Notes: generated by a model not told the origin, from the letters alone. Counted from the first letter of the stretch, positions 30,158 through 41,804 are shown. The stretch: 64,000 nucleotides of DNA from an uncultured SAR116 cluster alpha proteobacterium (GCA_902619615.1 CACNFD010000001.1:192501-256500); one strand, 5' to 3'. Program-made: numbers and translations.

Positions 30158-31282
30158 CTAATTTTTAGATTTTTTAAAACCATTAATTGCAATATTCATA
30201 GCTTCTTTAGGATTATCAACAATTCCTACTATATCACAAATATTGTTTAAATTGTCTCTTTTCATTAATTTCAACATGCCATTAATTATTTTATTTGCTA
30301 CTAAAGGTCCTTCAAAAGTTAAAGAAGAATATAGTTGGACTAAATGTGCTCCACACAAGATCTTAACATATGCAGTCTTAGTGTCTGTTACCCCACCAGC
30401 TGCAATTAAAAATAATTTATAATTTTTGTTTTTAATTATTTTGTTTGCTTCTGATAGAATAGCCGTTGATTTCTTAAATAATGGCTTCCCAGACAATCCT
30501 CCTAATTCATTAGATTTTTTTGATTTAAGGTTACTGTCTCTATCTAACGTAGTATTAGAGATAATCATTCCAAAAATTTTTTGCGAACAAGCTATTTCGA
30601 TAATTGAATTCAATTTTTGCTTATTTATATCTGGAGCAATCTTCAAAAAAATGGGTAGTTTTTTATTAAAAGCTTTAGAAGCGGCAACACCATCCTTAAC
30701 AAATTTTATAACTTTATATAAATTCTCTTTATTTTGAAACTCTCTTAAGTTTGGTGTGTTGGGTGAAGACACATTTATAGAAATATAATCAGCATACTCT
30801 GACAAATTTTCAGCAAGAAATTTATAATCATTAAACCTATCTTCGCTATCTTTGTTGGGACCGATATTAATACCAACAAGAAAATCACTTCCGACTGGGA
30901 ACTTTTTTCTATAATTCTCTAATTTTTTTTTTGCCTCTAACATTCCTAAGTTGTTAAAACCGTTTCTATTTATTATTGCTTTATCTTTCTCTAACCTAAA
31001 AATTCTTGGTTTTGGATTACCATATTGAGGTAATGGTGTAATGGTCCCAACTTCAGTAAAGCCAAAATTCAAAAAATGAATTTTGTTTATTACCTCGGCA
31101 TTTTTATCAAAACCAGCTGCAACACCTAGTAAATTTTTAAAAATCAAATCACCAATTTTAATTGAAATTACACTTTGATTTAATCTTGGATGTAAACCAA
31201 ATTTCAAAGATTTTATAGTTAATTTATGAGCAATTTCTGGATCAAGTTTTCTTACAAAAAAAGTAATAAATTTCCAAATCAT
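30158..31282 (-). CDS. pyrD: Dihydroorotate dehydrogenase (quinone), class 2
   Basis: FMN enzyme of pyrimidine synthesis that passes electrons to the quinone pool at the inner membrane. The N-terminal helical segment (about 1-40) that contacts membrane and quinone marks class 2. FMN and substrate blocks: AAGFDKNAEVI, NRNGFNNLGM, SINVSSPNTPNLRE (with the catalytic Ser of class 2), ISNTTLDRDSN and AAGGVTDTKTAY. Length of 374 aa is slightly above the usual 340-360. It follows lysK by 5 bp on the same strand. Confidence 0.95.
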   Translation of the reverse strand: MIWKFITFFVRKLDPEIAHKLTIKSLKFGLHPRLNQSVISIKIGDLIFKNLLGVAAGFDKNAEVINKIHFLNFGFTEVGTITPLPQYGNPKPRIFRLEKDKAIINRNGFNNLGMLEAKKKLENYRKKFPVGSDFLVGINIGPNKDSEDRFNDYKFLAENLSEYADYISINVSSPNTPNLREFQNKENLYKVIKFVKDGVAASKAFNKKLPIFLKIAPDINKQKLNSIIEIACSQKIFGMIISNTTLDRDSNLKSKKSNELGGLSGKPLFKKSTAILSEANKIIKNKNYKLFLIAAGGVTDTKTAYVKILCGAHLVQLYSSLTFEGPLVANKIINGMLKLMKRDNLNNICDIVGIVDNPKEAMNIAINGFKKSKN

Positions 31283-31287
31283 TTTAT

Positions 31288-32889
31288 CTATTCTTTAACT
31301 AATTTACCTTGTATAACGTTTTTTAATAATTTTATAGTTGATTCAACACCATAGAGTTTTATAAAACTTCCCATTCTAGGACCCTCAGATTGTCCTAGAA
31401 TAGTCTCATACAAACCTTTAAACCATTCACGCAAATTTTCATATTCAAGTTTTTTCCCAATTGCAAATACCATAGATTGGATATCATCAGAAGTGATTTC
31501 ATTATTTAATGTTGATAAAGTATTAATTAATTCAGTGATACCTTTTCTCTCTTTTTCATTTGGAAGCCTATATTTCTTTTGAGGTTCTATTTTCTCTTTA
31601 TAATAATTAACAGCTAAATTAATTAACTCGTCTAGTTCTTTAGTTCTTTTTGAATCGGGGGAGTAGGTTGTGACATATCCCCATACAATATCTGGATCAT
31701 TTGCATAACATACAGACACTAAATTTAACAATAAAGTATAGGTAACTGGAAGCTCGTTAGATTTTGGTGAACCTTTATGTAGATGCCATACTGGATTATC
31801 AAGTTTTTCATGATTTTCTTGCTCAGTATATTTTTTCAAATGCGAAAAATATTCATCAGTGGTTTTAGGTATGACATCAAAAAAAAGTCTTTTAGCTCTT
31901 TTGGGATTTGTATACATAAACAGACTTAAAGACTCAGGCGAACCATATCTCAACCACTCCTCTATGGATAAACCATTACCTTTGGATTTTGAAATCTTTT
32001 CACCATTATTATCTAGAAAAAGTTCGTAGGAAAAGCCTGATGGGGGTGTTCCTCCAAGGACACTCAATATTTTGCTAGATAAAATTACACTTTCAGATAA
32101 GTCTTTGCCTGACATCTCATAGTCTACTCCTAAAGCAAACCAACGCATTGCCCAATCACACTTCCACTGCAACTTACATGATCCACCAAGAATAGAAACA
32201 GTAACTAACTTTTTAGTATCTTCGTCAATATAACTTACAGTATTGTTTTTAGTATTGATTGAAGTGATGTTAACTTGCAAAACTTTACCAGATTTTGGGC
32301 AGACTGGAAGAAACGGGCTGTAAGTTTTTTTACGATCTTCACCTAAAGTAGGCAAAATTATGTTTTTTATTTTTTCATAATTTAATAAAATCTTTTTGAG
32401 TGCCTCATCAAATTTACCTCTTTTATAGCATTCTGTAGCTGAAACAAATTCGTATTCAAAATTAAAGTGGTCTAAAAATTCTTTTAGTTTATGATTATTA
32501 TGATCACCAAAACTACTAAATTTTTCAAAAGGATCAGGAACACTAGTTAAGGGATGTTCAATAAATTTCTCAAGTAAATCTTTGTTAGGGACATTTTCTG
32601 GAATTTTACGAAAGCCATCCATGTCGTCTGAAAAACATATTAACTTTGTGTTTCTATCAGTTAAAACTTCAAATGCGTTACGTACAATGTTAGTCCTCGC
32701 AACTTCACCAAATGTTCCAATATGAGGAAGTCCTGAAGGTCCATATCCAGTCTCAAATAGAACAGGGGTATTGTTGTCTCTGGGATCAGCACTCTCAATT
32801 TTATCCAGTCTATCCCTTAAACTTCTAGCTTCAACAAAAGGCCAAGCATTAGATTTCTCTGCAAATTTTTTAATCTCTGATTTTTCCAT
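31288..32889 (-). CDS. lysK: Lysyl-tRNA synthetase, class I
   Basis: Class I LysRS, the archaeal-type enzyme found in most alphaproteobacteria in place of class II LysS. HIGH-type motif in SGLPHIGTFGEVAR (about residues 52-65), KISKSKGN as the KMSKS motif, and the class I-specific block ICFSDDMDGFRKIPENVP near 85-100. C-terminal helical anticodon-binding domain follows. Length of 533 aa fits the family. The gene reads leftward after the groEL terminator region and is followed by pyrD. Confidence 0.95.
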   Translation of the reverse strand: MEKSEIKKFAEKSNAWPFVEARSLRDRLDKIESADPRDNNTPVLFETGYGPSGLPHIGTFGEVARTNIVRNAFEVLTDRNTKLICFSDDMDGFRKIPENVPNKDLLEKFIEHPLTSVPDPFEKFSSFGDHNNHKLKEFLDHFNFEYEFVSATECYKRGKFDEALKKILLNYEKIKNIILPTLGEDRKKTYSPFLPVCPKSGKVLQVNITSINTKNNTVSYIDEDTKKLVTVSILGGSCKLQWKCDWAMRWFALGVDYEMSGKDLSESVILSSKILSVLGGTPPSGFSYELFLDNNGEKISKSKGNGLSIEEWLRYGSPESLSLFMYTNPKRAKRLFFDVIPKTTDEYFSHLKKYTEQENHEKLDNPVWHLHKGSPKSNELPVTYTLLLNLVSVCYANDPDIVWGYVTTYSPDSKRTKELDELINLAVNYYKEKIEPQKKYRLPNEKERKGITELINTLSTLNNEITSDDIQSMVFAIGKKLEYENLREWFKGLYETILGQSEGPRMGSFIKLYGVESTIKLLKNVIQGKLVKE

Positions 32890-32971
32890 AACTTAATTTC
32901 AAATAATATTTTTTATTGCTATATGAGTTAATAATACTAAGCAACAAATAATCAAATAATTAACAAAAAAA

Positions 32972-33002
32972 AACACCTCTAACTTATAGAGCTAGAGGTG
33001 TT
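32972..33002 (-). terminator. Rho-independent terminator of groESL
   Basis: A perfect 10-bp stem (AACACCTCTA at 32972-32981 with TAGAGGTGTT at 32993-33002, 11-nt loop) followed on the minus strand by a run of T (A-run 32965-32973 on the plus strand). It lies 23 bp past the groEL stop. This is the clearest intrinsic terminator in the window; the GC core stands out from the AT-rich background. Confidence 0.85.
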
Positions 33003-33024
33003 AAAATAATAAAGTAGAGCAGAA

Positions 33025-34716
<1,692 letters not shown>

Positions 34717-34755
34717 TCAAATTATAAAGTAATTATTATTTCTTATATAGAATAA

Positions 34756-35043
34756 TTAACCCATTATTCCCATGATATCGCTTTCTTTCATGATCAAAAG
34801 ATCTTTACCATCAAGCTTTACTTCAGTACCGGACCATTTTCCAAAAAGTACAACATCACCTTCTTTTACATCTAAAGGTTGAACCTTTCCAGTCTCGTCA
34901 CGTGCTCCAGAACCTGCTGAAATAATCTTACCTTGCATTGGTTTTTCTTGTGCTGAATCTGGAATAATTATTCCACTAGCTGTTTTCTCCTCTGCTTCGA
35001 GACGCTCAACAACAACTCTGTCGTGAAGTGGCCTAAACTTCAT
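34756..35043 (-). CDS. groS: Co-chaperonin GroES (10 kDa)
   Basis: 95-aa GroES with [20 protein letters not shown] at the start, the mobile loop region [17 protein letters not shown] that binds GroEL and the [22 protein letters not shown]-terminal block. The ATG has a good ribosome site (AAGGGAGAAAAGGC upstream on the minus strand). First gene of the groESL operon, divergent from ctaA. Confidence 0.97.
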   Translation of the reverse strand: MKFRPLHDRVVVERLEAEEKTASGIIIPDSAQEKPMQGKIISAGSGARDETGKVQPLDVKEGDVVLFGKWSGTEVKLDGKDLLIMKESDIMGIMG

Positions 35044-35104
35044 GCCTTTTCTCCCTTATAAAAATGTTAAAGTTAAACAATAAATACATTATTGATGGAG
35101 CTTA

Positions 35105-35132
35105 AATAATGTAATTGAAAGTAACTTTCAAG
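35105..35132 (-). promoter_or_regulatory. Predicted RpoH (sigma32)-type promoter of groESL
   Basis: On the minus strand CTTGAAA occupies 35132-35126, the alphaproteobacterial RpoH -35 consensus. About 14 bases on is CATTAT (35111-35106), a weak match to the CCCCATAT-type -10. It lies about 65-90 bp before the groES ATG. No CIRCE element (TTAGCACTC-N9-GAGTGCTAA) is present, which favours sigma32 control over HrcA control. Confidence 0.5.
35115..35131. promoter_or_regulatory. 17-bp perfect palindrome in the groES/ctaA intergenic region
   Basis: TTGAAAGT-A-ACTTTCAA is a perfect inverted repeat with 8-bp arms and a single central base. It overlaps the proposed RpoH -35 element of groESL and lies about 80 bp before the ctaA ATG. 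Its position would let a dimeric repressor block the heat-shock promoter, but no regulator is identified. Confidence 0.45.
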
Positions 35133-35209
35133 ATAAAATAAAAAAAATATTTAAAATATTGCTTTTAAGATTAAACATCACATATATAAAAATAAAACAC
35201 TAATTAAAA

Positions 35210-36220
35210 ATGAACTCAACCTCAAACCAAACATATATAAATACATGGCTGTACACTACTATTGCAATGGTAGTTTTGATGATACTAATTGGCGGTATTA
35301 CTAGGTTAACAGATTCTGGTTTGTCAATGGTTGAATGGAGACCAATTTGGGGGTTTTTACCACCCATTACTGATGAAGAGTGGAAAAGAGTTTTCACACT
35401 TTACATGAATTCGCCAGAATATATTTTTAAAAATCAAGGAATGAGCATCATAGAATTCAAAAAGATATTTTTTTGGGAATACTTTCATAGATTATGGGGA
35501 AGATTAATTGGAATCGTTTTTATTATTCCCTTAATTACATTTTACTTGTTTAATAAAATTCCGAATTCAATTTTATTGAAATTATTAACTATTTTGTTTT
35601 TAGGAAGTTTACAAGCAATCATAGGCTGGTGGATGGTAAAGTCTGGTCTTGTAAATGATCCTACAGTTTCACAATATCGTTTGGCTGTTCATTTATCTAA
35701 TGCATTGTTAATATTATTCCTTTTAATTTGGACTTTATTAGAATTTAAGAATGGTCACTCTAAAATTAAATTAGACTTCAGTTTCATAATTTTTTGTTTT
35801 TTATTTACAACAATTATCGCTGGTGCATTTGTTGCTGGAATGGACGCTGGCTTGATGTACAACGAATACCCTTTAATGGGACATAGTTTTATCCCAGAAA
35901 ATTATGGTGAAAATGGATTTTTAGATCCATTTGAAAACCCTGCTTCAGCTCAGTTTCATCACAGACATATAGCTTTATTTACTACAGTTTGTGTGCTGAT
36001 ATATTGTTATAGAAACTTTACACAAAGTAATGATAAAATTGTCAAAAATTGTTCTTTATTTATGAGTGCAATAGTATGTTCCCAATTTTTCTTAGGTATA
36101 TTTACATTAATTAACATGGTTCCTGTATACTTAGGAGCTCTTCATCAAACTGGCGCTGTTATTCTATTCATATCTCTTACAGTCATAATGCATAGACTGA
36201 ATATAACAAAAATTAATTAA
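35210..36220 (+). CDS. ctaA: Heme A synthase CtaA (COX15 type)
   Basis: Membrane enzyme oxidising the C8 methyl of heme O to make heme A for aa3-type cytochrome oxidase. About eight transmembrane helices in two four-helix halves. The first half opens with [22 protein letters not shown], the COX15 signature for the type 2 form; heme-ligand histidines appear in [30 protein letters not shown] and GALHQTGAV. Length of 336 aa is normal. Divergent from groES and overlapping convergent aspS by 8 bp. It shows the organism uses heme A and thus aerobic respiration. Confidence 0.94.
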   Translation: MNSTSNQTYINTWLYTTIAMVVLMILIGGITRLTDSGLSMVEWRPIWGFLPPITDEEWKRVFTLYMNSPEYIFKNQGMSIIEFKKIFFWEYFHRLWGRLIGIVFIIPLITFYLFNKIPNSILLKLLTILFLGSLQAIIGWWMVKSGLVNDPTVSQYRLAVHLSNALLILFLLIWTLLEFKNGHSKIKLDFSFIIFCFLFTTIIAGAFVAGMDAGLMYNEYPLMGHSFIPENYGENGFLDPFENPASAQFHHRHIALFTTVCVLIYCYRNFTQSNDKIVKNCSLFMSAIVCSQFFLGIFTLINMVPVYLGALHQTGAVILFISLTVIMHRLNITKIN

Positions 36221-37982
36221 TTTTAGTTTTTTTGTCTAACTTAATACCTAATTCTTTTAATTGAAGATCCTTTATCTCATTTGGAGCTTTCATCATCAAA
36301 TCTTCTGCTTTACCAGTCATTGGAAATAAAATAACTTCTCTTATATTTGGTTCATCAGCTAATAACATTACAATACGGTCAATTCCAGGAGCTATGCCTC
36401 CATGAGGTGGTGCCCCAAATTTAAAAGCATTAATCATTGCTGGAAATTTATTATTAACAACCTCAGATTTGTGACCTGCAATTTCAAAAGCTTTATACAT
36501 TATTTCTGGAACATGATTTCTTATTGCACCAGATGAAAGCTCGATCCCATTACACACTAAGTCATATTGATATGCGAGAATATCTAACGGATTTTCATTT
36601 AATAATGCTTCCATACCACCTTGTGGCATAGAAAAAGGGTTATGAGAAAATTCTATTTTACCAGTATTTTCATCTTTTTCAAACATAGGGTAATCTACTA
36701 TCCAACAAAATTTAAATATATTTTTTTCAATTAATTCTCTATCTGTTGCAATTTTAACCCTGGCTTTTCCTGCTAAATTTGCTGCATCACTTTCTGACGC
36801 ACAAGAAAAGAATAAAGCATCTCCATCATTTAGGTTAAATAAAGTCTTCATCTCAAGACCTTTTTCAATTCCCAATGCATTAGCAATTGGCCCTTTAGCA
36901 GTGTTTTCACTAAAAATAATATATCCCATTCCAGGGGCACCTTCTCCTTGGGCCCAACTATTCATTCTATCAGCAACAGAACGTGAACCACAATTCGGAC
37001 CAGGAATAGCTCTCACAACAGATCCATTTTCAATTGATTTTGCAAAAATAGTAAAACCAGAATTTCTGAAAATATCGGTTACATCTTGAATCTCAAGTGC
37101 AAATCTTAAATCGGGTTTGTCATTTCCATATTTTAACATTGAATCTTTATAGGTAATTTTTGGGAAAATTTCATTAATACTTTTGTCTGAATATTTTTTA
37201 AAAACTTCTTTAATCACGGGTTCTACGGCCTGAAAAACATCTTCTTGTTCAACATATGACATCTCTAAATCAAGCTGATAAAATTCACCTGGCGATCTGT
37301 CAGCTCTACTATCTTCATCCCTAAAACAAGGCGCTATTTGGAAATATTTATCAAAACCAGATACCATTATGAGTTGTTTAAACTGCTGAGGAGCTTGGGG
37401 CAAAGCATAAAACTTCCCTTTGTTAAGTCTGGAAGGAACTAAATAATCTCTAGCACCTTCTGGACTAGATGCAGTTAAAATTGGTGTTTGAAATTCTAAA
37501 AATCCTAACTCTAACATTTTATTTCTAATGGTTTGAATAACGTTCGATCTTAAGACAATATTGGCATGAGGCCTACTTCTTCTTAGGTCTAAATATCTAA
37601 ATTTTAATCTGGTTTCTTCACCATAATCTTCATCTGAATTAACTTGCAAAGGTAATGCTTTTGACTGGGAAATAATTTCTAATTCAGACAAATTAATTTC
37701 TATTCTACCTGTTGGCAAATTATCATTGACAGTTTCCTCAGACCTTTCCAAAACTGTTCCTGAAACAGTTATTACACTTTCTAAAGTTAAGGTTTCAAAT
37801 GTAGAAAAATTCTTGTTTGATGAATCAACAACCACTTGCGTTAATCCGAAGTGATCTCTTAAATCTATAAATATTAATTGTCCATGATCCCTTTTTCTAT
37901 GAACCCAGCCTGATAACTTTACCTGATCATTCACGTTTTCAATTCTTAATTCATCACATTTATGTGTTCTATATTTATGCAT
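36213..37982 (-). CDS. aspS: Aspartyl-tRNA synthetase (bacterial type)
   Basis: Class II synthetase, 589 aa. N-terminal OB-fold anticodon-binding domain ([26 protein letters not shown]), motif 2 [21 protein letters not shown], the bacterial GAD insertion domain at about 280-410 and motif 3 [17 protein letters not shown]. Bacterial-type AspRS in alphaproteobacteria is often non-discriminating (also charges tRNA-Asn); the sequence alone does not settle this. Convergent overlap with ctaA; DUF1289 lies 10 bp upstream. Confidence 0.95.
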   Translation of the reverse strand: MHKYRTHKCDELRIENVNDQVKLSGWVHRKRDHGQLIFIDLRDHFGLTQVVVDSSNKNFSTFETLTLESVITVSGTVLERSEETVNDNLPTGRIEINLSELEIISQSKALPLQVNSDEDYGEETRLKFRYLDLRRSRPHANIVLRSNVIQTIRNKMLELGFLEFQTPILTASSPEGARDYLVPSRLNKGKFYALPQAPQQFKQLIMVSGFDKYFQIAPCFRDEDSRADRSPGEFYQLDLEMSYVEQEDVFQAVEPVIKEVFKKYSDKSINEIFPKITYKDSMLKYGNDKPDLRFALEIQDVTDIFRNSGFTIFAKSIENGSVVRAIPGPNCGSRSVADRMNSWAQGEGAPGMGYIIFSENTAKGPIANALGIEKGLEMKTLFNLNDGDALFFSCASESDAANLAGKARVKIATDRELIEKNIFKFCWIVDYPMFEKDENTGKIEFSHNPFSMPQGGMEALLNENPLDILAYQYDLVCNGIELSSGAIRNHVPEIMYKAFEIAGHKSEVVNNKFPAMINAFKFGAPPHGGIAPGIDRIVMLLADEPNIREVILFPMTGKAEDLMMKAPNEIKDLQLKELGIKLDKKTKIN

Positions 37983-37992
37983 TTAAAAATTC

Positions 37993-38184
37993 CTATAAAT
38001 TAGAATTAAATTTCTTAAGAGATCTATTTTTGATATCTTTCATAATCTCTAGGGCTTTTTTATTATCTATCTGTGGCCAAATAGCAATCTCGTTAGAAGA
38101 ACGAAGACATCCTAAACATAATTTACTTTTAGGATCAATTGAGCAAACTCCTACGCAAGGACTAATTTTATTTATTTGACCCAT
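37993..38184 (-). CDS. DUF1289 domain protein
   Basis: 63-aa protein with the DUF1289 four-cysteine pattern: SPCVGVCSIDPKSKLCLGCLRS, where the spacing C-x3-C-x8-C-x2-C suggests a metal or Fe-S site, and the following EIAIWPQIDNKKALEIM. Function unknown. Sits between aspS and the DJ-1-like gene on one strand with 10-bp gaps, so co-transcription is probable. Confidence 0.88.
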   Translation of the reverse strand: MGQINKISPCVGVCSIDPKSKLCLGCLRSSNEIAIWPQIDNKKALEIMKDIKNRSLKKFNSNL

Positions 38185-38194
38185 TTCATATCCT

Positions 38195-38755
38195 TTATTT
38201 CTTTTTATTTTCTTTGATAGCTTGTGCTAGCATTTCTAAAAGATCCGAAATACCTGACTCACCACTAGTTGCACTTATTAAATTTTTATCTCTAACTGTT
38301 GGTTTATCAATAATCTCTGCACCAGCTGCGATTAAAAGTGCGCTATCAGCATCAGACGCAGCAACTTTTCTACCTTTAGCAGCATCTATGGTTGTTAATA
38401 ACATAGAAGAAACACCCGCCAAAGCAACTGGTTCATTTTCTCTTAAAAAAGCCCTTAAAATTCTTCTTACATGAAGGTCATTACTTAAAGTTTCAATTTG
38501 ATTAGCTCCACCTGGTACAATTAAAGCATCAAAATCTATAGCCAGCGTCTCAGAAACTGGTTGATCGACGGGGTAAGATAATCCCCATTTTTCTGATGCC
38601 CAACCATTGGTTGTGCCAATATCTCGAGAAATTATAGTATAAGAACCTTCAGCAGCTAAAATTGTTTTTTGTATTATTAAAAATTGTTCTTCATTAAAAC
38701 CACTTGCAACCATCACAGCAATTTTTTTACCTTTGAAAGCTGACGTATCAGACAA
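38195..38755 (-). CDS. DJ-1/PfpI superfamily protein lacking the nucleophilic cysteine
   Basis: 186-aa flavodoxin-like DJ-1/PfpI domain: KGKKIAVMVASGFNEEQF, the conserved Glu in that block, and DFDALIVPGGANQI. At the nucleophile elbow, where AxCHG is expected, the sequence reads ALAGVSSMLL, so the catalytic Cys and the adjacent His are missing. The closest resemblance by eye is to the C-terminal domain of large catalases (HPII), which also lacks the Cys. Protease or glyoxalase activity is therefore unlikely; a structural or ligand-binding role is possible. Confidence 0.75.
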   Translation of the reverse strand: MSDTSAFKGKKIAVMVASGFNEEQFLIIQKTILAAEGSYTIISRDIGTTNGWASEKWGLSYPVDQPVSETLAIDFDALIVPGGANQIETLSNDLHVRRILRAFLRENEPVALAGVSSMLLTTIDAAKGRKVAASDADSALLIAAGAEIIDKPTVRDKNLISATSGESGISDLLEMLAQAIKENKKK

Positions 38756-38828
38756 AATGTACTCCTTAGTTTTTGTTTTTAAGTTCTATAAAAGATTTAG
38801 TTTAGCTAATCAAGTAATCTAGTTAAAA

Positions 38829-40514
38829 TTAAAATTTCCACTTTATAGTTTTTTTATTAATCAAGGCAATAGTGAGTAACAACAAGATTGGAAACAATAT
38901 TTGAAAAAATGTTGCAATTCCTAAGTCTTGTTTAGAACCACTCAAAGCTAAATTTAGAGCTTCAACTGTTAAGGTTGTAACTCTGCCAACTCCAATAAAA
39001 TAAACTGGTACATATAAAGAAAAAGAGACTATCATTCCTATAGCAAATGAAGTTAGAAGAGAAGGCAAAACTAATGGAATTTTAATCTTAAATAACCTTT
39101 CTATTCTATTTTTTCCTAAGCTAGAAGCAACTTTTATATAATCAAATTTAACTGCTCTTATAGCTGGAGCAAGTATAATAAAACTATATGGAATTACGTA
39201 AAATAGTTGAACAAATATTAGAGATATTAAAAAACTGTTATAATTAAAAAATATTATAAAACTTTGTATTCCAATTAAAAAAGAAATTTGAGGAATAAAT
39301 AATGGAATAAATATAATCCATTCAAATTGAGTTTTTTTTATGTTTAAATAATCTAATAATTCAACCCAAATGATTGTTAAAGATGTGGATAATAATGAAA
39401 CCATCAAAGGAATAAACACAGAAATAAATATTAATGATTTATTTTGATCATAAAAACTTAAAAAACTATCTATGTTTAAATTATTTGGAAAAAAATTTGG
39501 AAAGTACCAATTTTGACTAAATCCCCACAACATGGAACAAATTATACCCATGAAAGATAATAAAAATAAACCTATGCCAAAACATAAAATAACAAATTTC
39601 AAAAACTCTGATTTAATTGAAGTAATTTTTATAAAAAAAATATAAAAATATTGTAGTTTAATAATTTTCTCTAAAATAATCCAAAATATAAATAAACATA
39701 TAATTATTAATAATTGAATTAAAGATAAATTTGAAGCTATGAAAAATGAATCAACATCTGAAGATTGAAATATTTGCAAAATTCTTACTGATAGAGTTGA
39801 TGGAGTAGATGGTGCCAAAAGTAAAGACATATCAACCACAGATGAAGAAAATGCAATAATTATGAATACAACAAGTCTAATCTTTTTGTATATGATTGGA
39901 AATATTAATGTAAACCAAGTAGAAAAACTTGAATGCTGAAATGATTTTCCTAGATCAAAAAATTTTGTTGAAGAAAACTCTCTCAAAGCTGACAAGGATA
40001 CCAAGATGAGAAATGGAATTTCTTTTAATATAAGTCCTAAGATTAAAAATAAACCATATTCATCTGGAAATATATAAGTGATTGGAGGTCTATCAAAACC
40101 TGTCAACCAGGGTGAAACAGATCTTAATAATAATCCACTTGGGGACAAGAGAAAGATTAAACCAATAGCCATTGTAATATGTGGTAAAGCAATTAAAGGA
40201 GATATAATTATTTTTATATAATTATAAAATTTAGTTTTAAAAAAATATAAAAGAATTACTTGAGAAAAAAATAACGCTAAAAAAGTTGAAACTAAACCAG
40301 TAAAAATGGATAATATTATTGACTTATATATCCCAGGGATATTCATTGATATATAAAAATAATTTAAGCTTAATTCACCTTTACCTAATATTGGTAAATA
40401 ATTGAATGATGGTAAAAAAAAACCTAAAAAACCACAAAATATAGGTATAGTGATAATTATTCCAATAAATATTATAGAAGCCTTGGAAACAAGACGATAA
40501 AAATCATTCAACAT
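38829..40514 (-). CDS. YnjC-type ABC transporter permease (fused double permease)
   Basis: 561-aa polytopic protein with about 12 hydrophobic helices in two binding-protein-dependent permease halves. The ATPase-contact (EAA-type) loops are near REFSSTKFFDLGKSF (first half) and IKVASSLGKNRIERLFKIKIP (second half). Such fused permeases occur in thiamine (ThiP), iron (FbpB) and YnjC systems. The upstream substrate-binding gene is clearly YnjB-like, so YnjC is the best match. Substrate is unknown. No ATPase gene follows, unlike E. coli ynjBCD. Confidence 0.82.
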   Translation of the reverse strand: MLNDFYRLVSKASIIFIGIIITIPIFCGFLGFFLPSFNYLPILGKGELSLNYFYISMNIPGIYKSIILSIFTGLVSTFLALFFSQVILLYFFKTKFYNYIKIIISPLIALPHITMAIGLIFLLSPSGLLLRSVSPWLTGFDRPPITYIFPDEYGLFLILGLILKEIPFLILVSLSALREFSSTKFFDLGKSFQHSSFSTWFTLIFPIIYKKIRLVVFIIIAFSSSVVDMSLLLAPSTPSTLSVRILQIFQSSDVDSFFIASNLSLIQLLIIICLFIFWIILEKIIKLQYFYIFFIKITSIKSEFLKFVILCFGIGLFLLSFMGIICSMLWGFSQNWYFPNFFPNNLNIDSFLSFYDQNKSLIFISVFIPLMVSLLSTSLTIIWVELLDYLNIKKTQFEWIIFIPLFIPQISFLIGIQSFIIFFNYNSFLISLIFVQLFYVIPYSFIILAPAIRAVKFDYIKVASSLGKNRIERLFKIKIPLVLPSLLTSFAIGMIVSFSLYVPVYFIGVGRVTTLTVEALNLALSGSKQDLGIATFFQILFPILLLLTIALINKKTIKWKF

Positions 40515-40521
40515 TTATGAC

Positions 40522-41766
40522 CTAATTATTTGAGCCATATTTTTCTATCCATCCTTCTTCAATGATTTTAACCCAGGATGGGTGCGGCTCCTCGAACTTC
40601 ATTGTTAACTCCTCATTTGAGAGTGTCGCAATACCTCTTGGAAGCATAGAAAATTTATTTTTCCAATTTTTATCTAATTTTGCTACTGAAATAACACTTG
40701 GGTCACCCCAAAAAGTCTTGTCTTGTTTTTTTAATTGAGCTTCCGGTGATATCAGGAAATTAACAAAGATTTTAGCAGCAGTTTTTTTACCAGAATTATA
40801 TGGAATTGCTAAAAAATGAACGTTAGCGAGAGTTCCATCTTTGTGTATATAACTTCTTACAGTATTAGGCAACTTTCCTTCAGATATTGCATTTGAAGCA
40901 TGTGCTATATTAAACGCCATTCCAATGTCAATTTCTCTTTCTGCAACTAATTCTGTCAAAGCCAAATAATTTGATGGATAATTTTTTCCTTCTCTCCAAA
41001 AATATGGAGTTGTTTGATCTAACCATTTCCATAACGGGATTAGAGCTTTTTTATGTTTATGAATAACATACTTTTTTCGCAACAAGCTTTTATCATTTAT
41101 CAACTCAATTAAAATTTGTTTTAAAAAACTAGTCCCTGTAAAATCTGGTGGCTGAGGAAAAGTAAACCTGCCCTCGTTTCTGATTATATAATCTTTTAAT
41201 TCAGATGCTGATCTTGGTGGTGATTTTATGTATTTACTATCATAATAAAAGTTTAATTGTGACACTCCCCAAGGCATTTCCATACCCTCTGTAGGAACCC
41301 CAAAATCATTTAACAAACTAAGGTTGTTTTCAAAATCTAAATACTTAGAATTTGGTAAGTCTCTGATCCAATTTTCGGAGAGAAGCATATTATTTTTCTT
41401 CATTACTGAAAAATTTTCACCGTTAATCCATACTAAGTCAACAGCTCCATTATTGTCTTTTTTAACATTTTTTTCTGATAAAATTCTTGCTACCACATTA
41501 GCAGTATCAGTTACTTTTACGTGTTTAACTGTTATATTATACCTTTTTTTAACTTCATCTGAAGCCCATTTGATAAATGAGTTAATGTTTTTAGCGCCAC
41601 CCCATGCATGAAAAAAAATTGTTTGCCCAGAAACTTTGTCAGCTTTTATGTCCCAATCATTCTTTTTTTCTGTAGCATTGGTGTAAGGACTAATTATAAA
41701 AAAAATACTAATAAAAAAACATCTTAAAACTATTTTAGCTAAATTATCTGCCAATTTTAAATACAT
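40522..41766 (-). CDS. YnjB-type ABC transporter substrate-binding protein
   Basis: 414-aa periplasmic binding protein with an N-terminal hydrophobic signal (IVLRCFFISIFFIISPYTNA). It matches the YnjB family in many blocks: IFFHAWGGAKNINSFIKWASDE, VDLVWINGENFSVMKKNNML, PQPPDFTGTSFLKQILIELI, YFWREGKNYPSNY, NVHFLAIPYNSGKK and WGDPSVISV. The E. coli homologue has no proven substrate; family resemblance to spermidine and thiamine binding proteins is generic. Located 7 bp before the permease gene. It is probably controlled from the 113-bp region upstream, which contains a perfect inverted repeat. Confidence 0.85.
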   Translation of the reverse strand: MYLKLADNLAKIVLRCFFISIFFIISPYTNATEKKNDWDIKADKVSGQTIFFHAWGGAKNINSFIKWASDEVKKRYNITVKHVKVTDTANVVARILSEKNVKKDNNGAVDLVWINGENFSVMKKNNMLLSENWIRDLPNSKYLDFENNLSLLNDFGVPTEGMEMPWGVSQLNFYYDSKYIKSPPRSASELKDYIIRNEGRFTFPQPPDFTGTSFLKQILIELINDKSLLRKKYVIHKHKKALIPLWKWLDQTTPYFWREGKNYPSNYLALTELVAEREIDIGMAFNIAHASNAISEGKLPNTVRSYIHKDGTLANVHFLAIPYNSGKKTAAKIFVNFLISPEAQLKKQDKTFWGDPSVISVAKLDKNWKNKFSMLPRGIATLSNEELTMKFEEPHPSWVKIIEEGWIEKYGSNN

Positions 41767-41804
41767 TTAGATTTACCTCAAAGTTTGTTCTTGAATAGAC
41801 AAAT

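Noticed and set aside
30155-30171. AATCTA...TAGATT hairpin with T-run at the pyrD end
   Set aside because: The T-run lies on the plus strand, opposite to pyrD transcription, and the hairpin is a weak A/T stem overlapping the coding end.
35044-35209. CIRCE/HrcA element upstream of groES
   Set aside because: No TTAGCACTC-N9-GAGTGCTAA-like sequence is present; the palindrome there has different sequence and spacing.
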